Source: Mobiluncus sp034180645 (GTDB lineage Bacteria > Actinomycetota > Actinomycetes > Actinomycetales > Actinomycetaceae). From it: a stretch of DNA of 64,000 nucleotides. The translations under genes and the position numbers were made by a program. The DNA lies in contig NZ_JAXFNY010000014.1 of assembly GCF_034180645.1 (NCBI RefSeq), positions 62,001-126,000 of the forward strand, written 5' to 3'. Every line of letters starts with the position of its first letter. Position 1 is the first letter of the stretch. The notes beneath the pieces were generated by a model that did not search any database, was not told the origin of the DNA, and saw nothing but the letters and a program-made list of their open reading frames with translations. This document shows, one piece after another, positions 26,468-35,357 of the stretch.

Positions 26468-28402
26468 ATGACTCGAAAAACGTATCTGAAATCTTGGTGG
26501 CCCCTCGTAGTGCTGGGCATGCTGGGGGTGTTGGGTCTGCTTTCTGGCCCCGGCGGCATTAGCCTGAACACTCCCGAGTTCCCCGGCCAGACCCCAACTG
26601 TCTCAACTACAGCCGCAGCCAGTGTTCCGCACGCTGAGGCCACGCGGAATGTGGTCCCGGCCCTTCCGCAGAGACTTTCCGCCCTTACTGAAACATTGCC
26701 CGAGGATTTCACCCCCCACACCGACCGGGAGATAGGTGAGTTGATGATTGGCGGGGGCGCTCCCGTAGGTGCCCAGGACGTGAGCTGGATTGGCTATATC
26801 GCCATTACTAACTGGAACGGGACCGGCTCAATCTGTACCGGGATATTAATACATCCTTCCTGGGTGCTGACTGCCGGTCACTGCATGGCGAATAAGCCTC
26901 GCTACGTTTCAGTCAAGTTCGGCTTGACCAGGGAGCTATCTGCTCAGGTTGATGACTATAAGCCTCATCCACAATATGACGCTTCTCTGCTGCACCTGCA
27001 AACTCCGATGTCCGGGATTACCCCGGCAGTGTTGGCAGCCGGTCAAGCCCCGGCGGGAACCGTGGCTTTGGAATACGGCTGGGGCGGGGCATCGAATACG
27101 CTGTTGTCCACTCCGCAAAGAATCGCGGCGACCTGCTACACGGTGGTGCAAGGGCCAACTCAGGGTGAATTTACGGCTAACTGCGGCGGGACGGTCGCTC
27201 CCGGTCAGCTCAGTTACAAGACCTCGTGGCCGGGAGTGATGACCGAGCACGGTGATTCCGGTGGGCCTCTGCTGGTATCCAATCAGGTTATAGGGACTTT
27301 GATTGGGGGCAATAATCAGGGAGCTTACTTTGGTTCCGTGATTCCTTTGGCTTCGTGGCTGAAAGAAATCGCAGGAGTGAGCTTGGGGGCATCTTCGGGG
27401 AATACGACGGAATATCCCTATGAATCTCGACTGAGTCGGATTGCCGGAGCCGATCGGGTCTCGACAGCTCTAGCGTTGCACTCAGCGAGTGGGACCAATG
27501 GGGACGCGATTGTGCTGACCACCGGGCGGCTCGCCCCTGACGCTTTGAGCTCCGCGGCTTTGGTGGGGGCGCGAGGAGCCACGGTTTTGCTCACGGTGTC
27601 CAATCCGGTGGAACCGGCTGTGATTTCTGCCATTAAGGCTTCCCCGCGCAAGACCCTCTACGTGGTCGGCGGGGGAGTGAAACTCTCGCCTGCCCAACGC
27701 GCTGAACTGCAGCAAGCCGGAATCTCCATCACCGACCTGGTGGGTCAAGATCGTTTCGACACGGCGGGTCGGGTCGCGGCCCTCGCGGCCCAGGAAAACG
27801 CTTCGGTCAGCGCCAATACGAAACTCCTTGACGTGTTCCTGGTCGATGCCACCAGTGACCCTAACATTCCCGATGCTATTGCTGCCGGTCCCGCCGTGGC
27901 CAATGCCCACGGTGTCATCCTCTTTACCCGCTCGAACAGCATCCCACCCACCACTCTCCAAGCGATTTCCACCCTGGCGAACACGGTGGCAAAGCAAGGG
28001 GGCAAGTTGCGCGTGTGGGGGATAGGCGGCAGGGCGGCTACAGCCGTTACCACCAACGCCGCCAATGCGGACATGGCCGGGAGCAGTGCCGTGAGCGAGG
28101 TAAAGACCATCGTGGGTATAGATCGTTTCCAGACTTCTACCCAGTTGGCCCAAAACTTCTTCCCCAATGCCCCGGGATACCTGGTGGTTTCCGGCACTGT
28201 GTTTGCTGACGGTTTGGCTGGCTCAGGCTACGCACACGCCAATAACCAGGCCATTGTGCTTAGTCGCCCGGCCTCTCTGGACGCGAACCTGCAGAGTTTC
28301 GTGCAAGCCCATCCGCAAGCTGCCTACACCATCGCCGGTGGGACCGGGGCGGTGTCACGAGGTGTGGCGAACCAAATTGGCGCCCTACTGACGGCGCGTT
28401 AA
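26468..28402 (+). CDS. Secreted trypsin-like serine protease with cell-wall-binding repeat 2 domains
   Basis: This 644-residue exported protein has an N-terminal hydrophobic signal (residues about 10-27). A chymotrypsin-fold protease domain follows with an intact triad: LTAGHC (H138), D171 in YDASLLHL and GDSGGP (S264). From about residue 320 three cell-wall-binding repeat 2 units follow, marked by RIAGADRVSTA, VGQDRFDTAG and VGIDRFQTST, with VVGGGVKLS, WGIGGRAAT and IAGGTGAVS. It should be tethered to the wall and cleave proteins at the cell surface. A good AGGAG precedes the ATG. It sits between truB and the symporter on the same strand, 31 bp after truB. The target is unknown. Confidence 0.85.
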   Translation: MTRKTYLKSWWPLVVLGMLGVLGLLSGPGGISLNTPEFPGQTPTVSTTAAASVPHAEATRNVVPALPQRLSALTETLPEDFTPHTDREIGELMIGGGAPVGAQDVSWIGYIAITNWNGTGSICTGILIHPSWVLTAGHCMANKPRYVSVKFGLTRELSAQVDDYKPHPQYDASLLHLQTPMSGITPAVLAAGQAPAGTVALEYGWGGASNTLLSTPQRIAATCYTVVQGPTQGEFTANCGGTVAPGQLSYKTSWPGVMTEHGDSGGPLLVSNQVIGTLIGGNNQGAYFGSVIPLASWLKEIAGVSLGASSGNTTEYPYESRLSRIAGADRVSTALALHSASGTNGDAIVLTTGRLAPDALSSAALVGARGATVLLTVSNPVEPAVISAIKASPRKTLYVVGGGVKLSPAQRAELQQAGISITDLVGQDRFDTAGRVAALAAQENASVSANTKLLDVFLVDATSDPNIPDAIAAGPAVANAHGVILFTRSNSIPPTTLQAISTLANTVAKQGGKLRVWGIGGRAATAVTTNAANADMAGSSAVSEVKTIVGIDRFQTSTQLAQNFFPNAPGYLVVSGTVFADGLAGSGYAHANNQAIVLSRPASLDANLQSFVQAHPQAAYTIAGGTGAVSRGVANQIGALLTAR

Positions 28403-28537
28403 TCGACCGGAAACGCCGCGCTCACAGACCTTATCACCCGTCTCAAATAGTGGACAATAGTGCCGAATTATGGATAACCGGGCTCACTCGCTACACTTGC
28501 CACAAGTTTGTATCCGAAAATACTGAGGCAATACACT

Positions 28538-29968
28538 ATGGACAAGTTTTTTGAGGTTCTCAACGCGGTTGATGCTTTCGTCTGGGGGCCGTTTTTCCTA
28601 ATCCCCCTGCTGCTAGGAACCGGGCTGTGGCTGACCATTCGCCTGACGGGAATCCAGTTTCGTAAACTCGGTCCCGCGCTGCACCTAGCCCTGCTGAAAC
28701 GTGATGAAGGCGCCGGGGAAAGTACCGAGGGGACACAACCGCTCGATGACACTATCGAGGGTGATATTTCTCACTACCAAGCGCTGACCACCGCCCTGGC
28801 CGCTACCGTCGGGGTCGGAAACATTGCCGGTGTCGCCACCGCTATCCACATTGGCGGACCCGGAGCGGTGTTCTGGATGTGGGTAACCGGTTTAGTTGGT
28901 ATGGCTTCTAAGTATTCCGAGGCTTTCCTGGCGGTGCGTTTCCGTACCAAAGACGCCAAAGGCGAGATGAGCGGCGGCCCGCAGTATTACCTGGAGCACG
29001 TCACGAAAGTGAAGTGGCTGGGGCGGGCACTGGCCATTGCCTTTGCAATCTTCGCGATTATTGCCTCGTTCGGTATCGGCAACCTGACCCAAGCGAACTC
29101 GGTTGCGACTCAGTTAGAGGCCTCTTTCGGGGTGAACCCGTGGATGACCGGCCTGTTCATGGCGGCTTTGACCGGCATCGTGCTGCTGGGAGGAGTGAAA
29201 TCGATTGGCCGAGTGACCTCGGCTTTTGTTCCCATCATGATTATTCTCTACGTGGGAGCCTCGCTAATTGTGCTGGGTCTGTACGCTACCAAAATTCCCG
29301 CCGCTTTGGCCCTGATTTTCCACGATGCCTTTACCGGGACTGCCGCGACTGGTGGTTTCGTGGGCTCCACGTTCATGATGGTGCTCCAGTACGGGGTAGC
29401 GCGCGGGATTTTCTCTAACGAGTCTGGGATGGGGTCCGCGGCGATTGCGGCGGCTGCCGCGCGTACTCGCGAACCGGTCCGGCAAGGACTCGTCTCCATG
29501 ACCCAAACCTTCATTGACACCATTATCGTAGTTTCGATGACGGCCCTGGTCATCGTCGTTACGGGAGCGTGGACAGTGACCGATGCCGACGGGCAGACGC
29601 TGGATGGTTCGCCTCTCACTGCGCAGGCTTTCAACATCGGTTTCCCCGGCGGCCAGGGACACTTTGTGGTCGCAATTTCCCTGGTGTTCTTTGCATTTTC
29701 CACCGTGCTGGGCTGGGCTTACTACGGGGAACGCTGTGTGCAACGTTTATTCGGCCTAAAAGCCGTCACCGTCTACCGCTTGCTGTTCGCCATAGTTGTT
29801 TTCGTGGGGTGTATCACGGAACTGAAAGTCGCGTGGACGCTGGCTGATGTCACGAACGGCTTGATGGCTTTGCCTAACTTGATTGGGCTCATCCTGGCTT
29901 CCGGTCTGATTGCCCGCGAAACCAGGGCATACCTGAAGCGCGACCCGAAACTGCAAGAATCCCAGTAA
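28538..29968 (+). CDS. AGCS-family sodium:alanine/glycine symporter
   Basis: This 476-residue membrane protein has about ten helices and matches the alanine/glycine:cation symporter family. Hallmarks include TALAATVGVGNIAGVATAI, WMWVTGLVGMASKYSE, GGPQYYLE and the conserved GIFSNESGMGSAAIAAAAAR. It imports small neutral amino acids with sodium. The ATG at 28538 is preceded by TGAGG; a plausible promoter TTGCCA (28497), 16 bp, AATACT (28519) would give a very short leader. It converges on the CapA gene. A supply of alanine or glycine would suit the wall-related neighbours, but that link is inference. Confidence 0.88.
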   Translation: MDKFFEVLNAVDAFVWGPFFLIPLLLGTGLWLTIRLTGIQFRKLGPALHLALLKRDEGAGESTEGTQPLDDTIEGDISHYQALTTALAATVGVGNIAGVATAIHIGGPGAVFWMWVTGLVGMASKYSEAFLAVRFRTKDAKGEMSGGPQYYLEHVTKVKWLGRALAIAFAIFAIIASFGIGNLTQANSVATQLEASFGVNPWMTGLFMAALTGIVLLGGVKSIGRVTSAFVPIMIILYVGASLIVLGLYATKIPAALALIFHDAFTGTAATGGFVGSTFMMVLQYGVARGIFSNESGMGSAAIAAAAARTREPVRQGLVSMTQTFIDTIIVVSMTALVIVVTGAWTVTDADGQTLDGSPLTAQAFNIGFPGGQGHFVVAISLVFFAFSTVLGWAYYGERCVQRLFGLKAVTVYRLLFAIVVFVGCITELKVAWTLADVTNGLMALPNLIGLILASGLIARETRAYLKRDPKLQESQ

Positions 29969-30026
29969 CCTTTCCGCACCGGCCTCGTGCCAAAGCCGAA
30001 AAGCTATGCAGAAGCAATCGGGACGC

Positions 30027-31298
30027 CTACTGCTTAGGCAGTGCTTCAACTCTGGCGGGGGAGGGCGCTGCGGGCGGCTCGGTGAGTTCAGGAGTTTCGG
30101 GATCCACCAGGGATTGCAAAAACCCCCGGTACTGTGCAGCCTTGCTCGCGCTCATGGCACTGCCGGGGGGAATTTGCCCCTGCGCCGCCGCAGCTAGCGG
30201 AACCACCATATGCGAATCTGGTTCCAGCCCGATTGCCACCCACTGGGCAGAGATAACTTCGGCATTGCCCTGAGCCGGAACCCTAATCGTGGCCCAGGCG
30301 ATTTGTTCCGAATCCGTGTGCATCGTGGTCAGGGGACGCATATCCGAGATGACATTCCCCACGCTCCAATACGTCCACATACCTTTGCCGTCCACGCCGC
30401 CGGGCAGCTTCTCAATGCCCTGGGGAACGTGCGGATGATGACCGATATAGAGATCAATCAGCCCGCTTGCGGCGGCTTCCTGTGCCCATTGGCGCGCCCA
30501 GCCGGAGGGCTGCAGCTCATATTCCAGCCCGTTATGGCCGGACAAAATGACCACATTGGCGCCCTCCTGGCGAGCCTGGGCCGCCCAGGTGAGGATTTCA
30601 CTCATATTGTCCACGTTGACCAGCCACGGTTTCTCGTTGATGAAAGGCATCCCGCCCAGCTTTCCCCAAGCCAGGGACAGGTGAGCAATCTTGATGGTAC
30701 GTCCGTCTTTGGTCAGGCTGTACATCTGATAAGGCTTTTCCTCCGCGCTGCGCCGAGAACCGGTGGCTCCCATGCCGGCTTTTTCCAACACATTGAGAGT
30801 CTGATAGACGCCTTCGATGCCCTGGTCGGTGGTGTGGTTGGAAGCGGTGGAACAGCCGTCGTAGCCCAAATCTTTCATATCCTGGGCCCAGCCTGTAGGC
30901 ATAGCAAAATTGGGAAACCCTTGGTAAGGGGCACCGTCGGGGGCAAAAGCAATCTCTTGATGGCAAATCGCCAGGTCAGCTCCCTCGAGAAACGGTTTGA
31001 TGCCAGCCATCAGATTCGTAAAGTGCGTGTTTCCCGCGGCGTCACGCGACACATCGGGCATGAGGGCATCGTGGGTCAGAGCATCGCCCGTGGCCGCAAC
31101 GGTAAAGGTGATTTCCGAGGGCTGCGTTGCGGTCGGCTGTGGTTTGACGTTCAAAAGGGATGGTTTGGTGGGAATTTCCGTGGCAGCGGATTTTCCGGAG
31201 GCGCCCTCACAACCCGACAGCCCCCAGGTTCCGCCCATCACCAGCAGGGATGCGGCGACAATCTGGCAGACTCTGCGGGTGACGTCTCTGTGCTCCAT
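30027..31298 (-). CDS. CapA-family lipoprotein (poly-gamma-glutamate capsule type metallophosphatase fold)
   Basis: This 423-residue lipoprotein has a lipobox LSGC within a signal peptide (Cys near residue 30). The CapA/PGA_cap domain has ATGDALTHDAL, CSTASNHTTDQG, ILSGHNGLEYE and IGHHPHVPQGIE, the last two holding His residues typical of this metal-dependent fold. CapA proteins support poly-gamma-glutamate capsule export, but no capB or capC lies nearby and many CapA-like lipoproteins have no proven role. The ATG giving a clean signal peptide was chosen; the frame continues far upstream into ribF without a good signal sequence. It is transcribed after ribF, with a 40-bp gap. Confidence 0.78.
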   Translation of the reverse strand: MEHRDVTRRVCQIVAASLLVMGGTWGLSGCEGASGKSAATEIPTKPSLLNVKPQPTATQPSEITFTVAATGDALTHDALMPDVSRDAAGNTHFTNLMAGIKPFLEGADLAICHQEIAFAPDGAPYQGFPNFAMPTGWAQDMKDLGYDGCSTASNHTTDQGIEGVYQTLNVLEKAGMGATGSRRSAEEKPYQMYSLTKDGRTIKIAHLSLAWGKLGGMPFINEKPWLVNVDNMSEILTWAAQARQEGANVVILSGHNGLEYELQPSGWARQWAQEAAASGLIDLYIGHHPHVPQGIEKLPGGVDGKGMWTYWSVGNVISDMRPLTTMHTDSEQIAWATIRVPAQGNAEVISAQWVAIGLEPDSHMVVPLAAAAQGQIPPGSAMSASKAAQYRGFLQSLVDPETPELTEPPAAPSPARVEALPKQ

Positions 31299-31338
31299 GA
31301 AACTTTTATACCAAATCAACCTGATGATTCCGCCACAC

Positions 31339-32334
31339 TCAGGCTGTGACTGCTCCGGGATTGATGCGTTGAGCTTTGGGAACCCCCAAGACCACGGCTG
31401 TTTCCAACAGGTCGCGATCCATACGCTCCAATAGTGCGTCCAATGAATGAAAAGCCAGGTTGTCACGAATTCGATGCACGAACTCGACCACGACTTCTTC
31501 CCCGTATAAATCCAAATCCGCACGCCCTAAAACGTGGGCTTCCACGGTACGCCCCACATCGCCAAAATGCGGGGAAGTTCCCACCGAAATAGCGGCGGGC
31601 ACTACCTCTAGGGAAGTTGGACTTTTCGAGTGGGGCGGGTAAGGCATCCGCAGCCAACCTGCGTAAACACCATCGGCGGGAATCGCCTCCACGAACTCCG
31701 CGTCCAAGTTAGCGGTGGGAAATCCCAGTTTGCGCCCGCGCCGCTTGCCGTGAATGACCGTGCCGCGCACCGAATGGGCTCGCCCCAACACATAAGCGGC
31801 CTGGTCAACCCGGCCTTGAGCCAGTAGCTCGCGCACCCAAGACGAGGACCAGCGGCGTCCAAAAATCGGGTCGACAATGTTGGGGATTGTCTCTACTGCA
31901 AACCCGTATTCTCTCCCCAATTCCCGCAGAGTCTGAGCGTCTCCGCTGTTATTGGATCCGAAATGCATATCTTCCCCAATGACGACCACCAGGGGATGCA
32001 GGGGGTTGGCCAGGTAGTCGCGGACGAACTCGGTGGGGGGCTGGGCGGCAAAATCGAGGTCATATTGTTGGACCCAGGTCGTCTCCACCCCCAGCTGTTC
32101 GATGCGGGTCAGTCGGTCCGGCAGGGAACAAATCAACTTATTCTTGGGGTCGGGGTGGTGAACCTGGCGAGGCAATGGGTCGAACGTCAACACAACAGAG
32201 GTCGCCTCGCGCTCGTGAGCCAGCGCCACGACTTTCTCAATGATTCGCCTGTGTCCGGTGTGAACGCCGTCAAAAGTACCTATGGTCACGATACTCGGGC
32301 CGAAACTTGACGGTTTGTCACGAAGTATTTGCAC
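31339..32334 (-). CDS. ribF: Bifunctional riboflavin kinase / FAD synthetase
   Basis: This 331-residue enzyme makes FMN from riboflavin and then FAD. The N-terminal FAD synthetase domain has IVTIGTFDGVHTGHRRII, VVLTFDPLP and IGEDMHFGSNNSGD. The C-terminal flavokinase domain begins around VRGTVIHGKRRGRKLGFPTAN with ADGVYAGW and ISVGTSPHFG. It starts with GTG; a GAGGA lies immediately against the start, so the spacing is unusual. In related genomes ribF follows truB on the same strand, but here it is inverted and leads a two-gene unit with the CapA lipoprotein. Confidence 0.93.
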   Translation of the reverse strand: MQILRDKPSSFGPSIVTIGTFDGVHTGHRRIIEKVVALAHEREATSVVLTFDPLPRQVHHPDPKNKLICSLPDRLTRIEQLGVETTWVQQYDLDFAAQPPTEFVRDYLANPLHPLVVVIGEDMHFGSNNSGDAQTLRELGREYGFAVETIPNIVDPIFGRRWSSSWVRELLAQGRVDQAAYVLGRAHSVRGTVIHGKRRGRKLGFPTANLDAEFVEAIPADGVYAGWLRMPYPPHSKSPTSLEVVPAAISVGTSPHFGDVGRTVEAHVLGRADLDLYGEEVVVEFVHRIRDNLAFHSLDALLERMDRDLLETAVVLGVPKAQRINPGAVTA

Positions 32335-32487
32335 TCCTCAACCTTAGCATGACGCTATCCGCTCCGACCTCGGCGCTGCGCGCCAACCAGGGAAGGGGCG
32401 GGGCTTTAACCCTTTTGGGTGTTCAGTTACCAAAAGTGCCTCAATAGGCTGAGTGGGTCACGACTGTTTCAACGGAAAAGTACAGAC

Positions 32488-33578
32488 ATGCAGACATGGG
32501 TAAAGCGCGGAGCCATTTCCGGCACCGTGGGAGCCTTGACTTTAGCGATGATGACCCTGGTTGCCGTCAGCGAGTCCCAGGCAGAAGGGTTGAACTATGA
32601 ACGTCTGGCGGGGCCCAGCGGGGTGGAAACCTCCCTGGTGGTAGCCAAGCACACTTGGGGGACAAACTGGCCGGTGGTCTATGTGGCCGCGAACCGTAAC
32701 CCGGTGGATGCCCTACCGGCGGCGACTATCGGAGACGGGCCCGTGGTGCTCACCGATGGGAAACAGCTGAACCTCGGCGGGGTCAAACCCGGCCACATCG
32801 TAATCTTGGGTGGACCGGGCGCGGTTCCCGACGCGGTACTCCAAACAGTCGCGAACGGTGCGGCAACCCAACGTTTTGCGGGGGCGAACCGTTATTTGAC
32901 TGCCTTTGAAATCGCCAAGTTTGCCGCCACTGATCCTGCCCGAACGGTCACCTACGTAGCGTCGGGAACCGCCCTGAAAGACGCGATGGTGGCAGGGGCA
33001 TCCAAGGACGGTTTTATCCTGCTGACACCCCCCGTGGTGGAGGTACTTTCCAGCAAATCGTGTCTATGGGCGCTAACACGATTGTATTTATCGGAGGAAA
33101 TGGCGTGTTGCCTCAGAGCGCTGTAGCTAGGGCAGCCGGCGTTGGTTTAGGTGCGGACGGTCCCGGTAATCCGCATTACATCACCAATAACGTAGGTTTT
33201 CAGCTTGAAGGCCTCATTCGGATACTAAGTGCCGAGGAACTTATCCAGATGGAGAACCTCAAGAATGTGCCGGAGTTGTCCTAAGTATTCGCTGGCTACG
33301 GATACGCTGTGCTCATTTTGGACGAACCGGAGGTATTCGACATTTCCTATGCTTCGGATATTGGGCCAGGCGCTCCCACTAATCCGCGCGAGGCTGACAT
33401 AGTCTCGCTCGCGCACACCTCCGATCCCAAGGCTGTCATGGACTCGTGGCGTGGATACGACGGTATGCGGGCGTCTGTCACCTTTAAGCCTTACAGTCTT
33501 TTCTGGCCCTGCGACGTGAGCCTTCCCACGACTGGAACGCATTCTACAGGAGCCTATATCGACCACGGCAAGGGATAA
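32488..33578 (+). pseudogene. Decayed secreted cell-wall-binding repeat 2 protein
   Basis: The first 180 or so codons encode a signal peptide (cleavage near SQAEG) and cell-wall-binding repeat 2 units with RLAGPSGVETS, VILGGPGAVPD and RFAGANRYLTA. The frame is lost near the C6 run at 33028-33033: adding one C joins it to a frame reading GANTIVFIGGNGVLPQSAV, which completes the repeat. That frame then meets TAA at 33282 (plausibly from CAA) and continues without interruption to 33578 with FAGYGYAVLILDEPEVFD and an unrecognised C-terminal domain. One frameshift and one nonsense codon make it a pseudogene, unless the C-run is phase-variable or misread and the stop is real. Confidence 0.75.
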
Positions 33579-33610
33579 CGCTCGTGGGGCTTCTTCGCTA
33601 ACTTAATCGA

Positions 33611-33651
33611 CCCCCTTGCCTTAGACTTAGATTCTGAGGCAAGGGGGTTTT
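33611..33651 (+). terminator. Strong hairpin with T4 tract overlapping the next gene's ribosome site
   Basis: A 14-bp stem (33611-33624 with 33634-33647, one G-U pair) has a 9-base loop and is followed by TTTT. The 3' arm, AAGGGGG, is also the only plausible Shine-Dalgarno for the ATG at 33653. The hairpin thus ends upstream transcription and, in any readthrough RNA, masks the ribosome site. Confidence 0.8.
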
Positions 33652-33652
33652 C

Positions 33653-34651
33653 ATGTGGAGCGTACAGGGCGTTGACGGTGTGCCGGTCCTGGTCGAGGCG
33701 GACCGTCCCCAGGTCGGTGCCGGCCAGATTCTCATTGAGGTGGCGGCCGCGGGAGTGAACCGGGCGGACTTGCTGCAGGTGGCGGGCCATTATCTGCCCC
33801 CTGCCGGGGCACCGCAGACGCTCGGGCTGGAGGTTGCCGGGACGGTCGTGGAGGTGGGGCCAGGCGTTGACTCGGCTTGGTTGGGTCGCGCCGCGGTGGC
33901 TCTAGTGGAGGGCGGCGCACAAGCGCAGTTCTGTGCCGCCAACGTGGATTTAGCTTTGCCGTTGCCTATAGCGGGGCGTCTCAATGGCTACATCGCGGGG
34001 GCTGCCCTCCTGGAAGCAGCGGTAACGGCCTGGCACAACCTGGTGGACTTGGGATTCCCGAGTGACTCCTGGGCAGGACGTTTCGTGTTGATTCAAGGCG
34101 GTTCGGGGGCGGTGGGTACCGTGGCGGTGCAGTTGGCCAAGGCTTTGGGGGCCACGGTGGGAACTACGGCTGGGGAACCCGACAGGTGCCACAAATTGAC
34201 GCTTTTGGGTGCGGACGCGGCCGCGGACTATCACAATTCCGACGAACTGCTGGGGATGAAACAGGAACTCACCGATGGCCACGGCTTTGACCTGATTCTG
34301 GACGTATCCGGAGCCGGGGGATTGGAAAGGAACCTGGAGTTACTTGCCAAACATGGAATCCTCAACATTATCGGCTTGCAGAAGGGGCGTCATGCCCAGC
34401 TGGATTTGGGCCAGGTCTTAACCAAATCGGCGCGGATTCAAGGTTCAACCATTCGCGGTCTTGATGTTGAGGCCAAAGTCCGGTTGGTGCGTGCCGTAGG
34501 GGAACACGTGTGGCCCCTAGTCCAGGAGCAGCGGATTCGTCCAGTTATCGCCTATACGCTGGCGTTTTCCAAGGCAAAACGTGCCCATAAGTACCTGGCA
34601 AAAAGCACCGCCCGACCCTTGGGAAAAATAGTGCTGAGTACCGACGCGTGA
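33653..34651 (+). CDS. NAD(P)H:quinone oxidoreductase, zinc-independent MDR family
   Basis: This 332-residue protein belongs to the medium-chain dehydrogenase/reductase family, closest in style to the quinone oxidoreductase PIG3 (TP53I3) group. It has an N-terminal GroES-like domain with VAAAGVNRADLLQVAGHY and LGLEVAGTV, and a Rossmann domain with IQGGSGAVGTVAVQLAKALGA. No zinc-binding Cys/His set is visible. It would reduce quinones with NADPH. The ATG at 33653 aligns with the usual family start, although it lies only 2 bp after a terminator-like T-tract and its ribosome site is inside that hairpin. No terminator is seen after the gene. Confidence 0.85.
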   Translation: MWSVQGVDGVPVLVEADRPQVGAGQILIEVAAAGVNRADLLQVAGHYLPPAGAPQTLGLEVAGTVVEVGPGVDSAWLGRAAVALVEGGAQAQFCAANVDLALPLPIAGRLNGYIAGAALLEAAVTAWHNLVDLGFPSDSWAGRFVLIQGGSGAVGTVAVQLAKALGATVGTTAGEPDRCHKLTLLGADAAADYHNSDELLGMKQELTDGHGFDLILDVSGAGGLERNLELLAKHGILNIIGLQKGRHAQLDLGQVLTKSARIQGSTIRGLDVEAKVRLVRAVGEHVWPLVQEQRIRPVIAYTLAFSKAKRAHKYLAKSTARPLGKIVLSTDA

Positions 34652-34878
34652 AAACGCGCTTGTCCATGAACCTATGCCGCCCCGGGCTAGACTCCGAGTG
34701 GTGCGGACATATCTTATGAATCTGTAAAGCGCTGACGGCAGCGTCCGTCTAAAATCTGCGGAATTCGCGGGAGTTGTTGCTTTTTGCTAAACTTGTACAG
34801 CCGTCGTGTCGGCCGCGCTACCGATGCTCCAGGAAAAGCCTGGGCGCTGCGCGCAACGAGTTAACCTAAGGAGAACCT

Positions 34879-35148
34879 GTGGCACTGACCAAGGAAGAAA
34901 AGCAAGCAATCATCAACGAATACGCGACTCATCCCGGGGACACGGGTTCCCCCGAAGTGCAAATCGCCCTGTTGTCCAAGCGGATTAAGGACCTGACCGA
35001 GCACTTTAAGACTCACGAACATGACCATCATTCCCGTCGTGGTTTGATGCTGCTGGTCGGCCAGCGCAAGCGTCTGCTGGGCTACTTGCAGGACATCGAC
35101 ATCGAACGCTACCGCAGCCTCAAAGAGCGCCTCGGTTTGCGTAAATAG
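34879..35148 (+). CDS. rpsO: 30S ribosomal protein S15
   Basis: This 89-residue S15 binds 16S rRNA early in 30S assembly. It shows GDTGSPEVQIALLSKRI, the conserved EHFKTHEHDHHSRRGLM and LLGYL. It starts with GTG 7 bp after AAGGAG. It precedes pnp, as in many bacteria, and a terminator lies between them. The 227 bp upstream hold a small hairpin, CGCTG/CAGCG at 34730-34743, and probably the promoter near TTGTTG (34774), but no clear regulatory fold is evident. Confidence 0.97.
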   Translation: MALTKEEKQAIINEYATHPGDTGSPEVQIALLSKRIKDLTEHFKTHEHDHHSRRGLMLLVGQRKRLLGYLQDIDIERYRSLKERLGLRK

Positions 35149-35154
35149 CAACTG

Positions 35155-35185
35155 AGCTGGCCGGATACCCGGTCAGCTTTCTTTT
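35155..35185 (+). terminator. Intrinsic terminator after rpsO
   Basis: AGCTGGCCGG (35155-35164) pairs with CCGGTCAGCT (35169-35178), with one G-U, around an ATAC loop. TTCTTTT follows. Confidence 0.85.
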
Positions 35186-35357
35186 CATGCCGGTATTGTC
35201 CGGCTGGTATATGTAGGAAATCCAGCGCTAATCGGTCCTCGGTAGTGGCCTCCTGGACTGCCGCAAGTATCCCGGTTCGTCCGGTGAAGTTTGCGGAGAA
35301 CCGGCCCAGTGGGCCTCGATCGATGACCGCCGCGCTGAACAAAGAGAGGGGGCTCCC

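Noticed and set aside
30210..31349. A 379-codon plus-strand open frame opposite the CapA gene
   Set aside because: The minus-strand frame has a lipobox and the CapA metal motifs; the plus-strand product has none.
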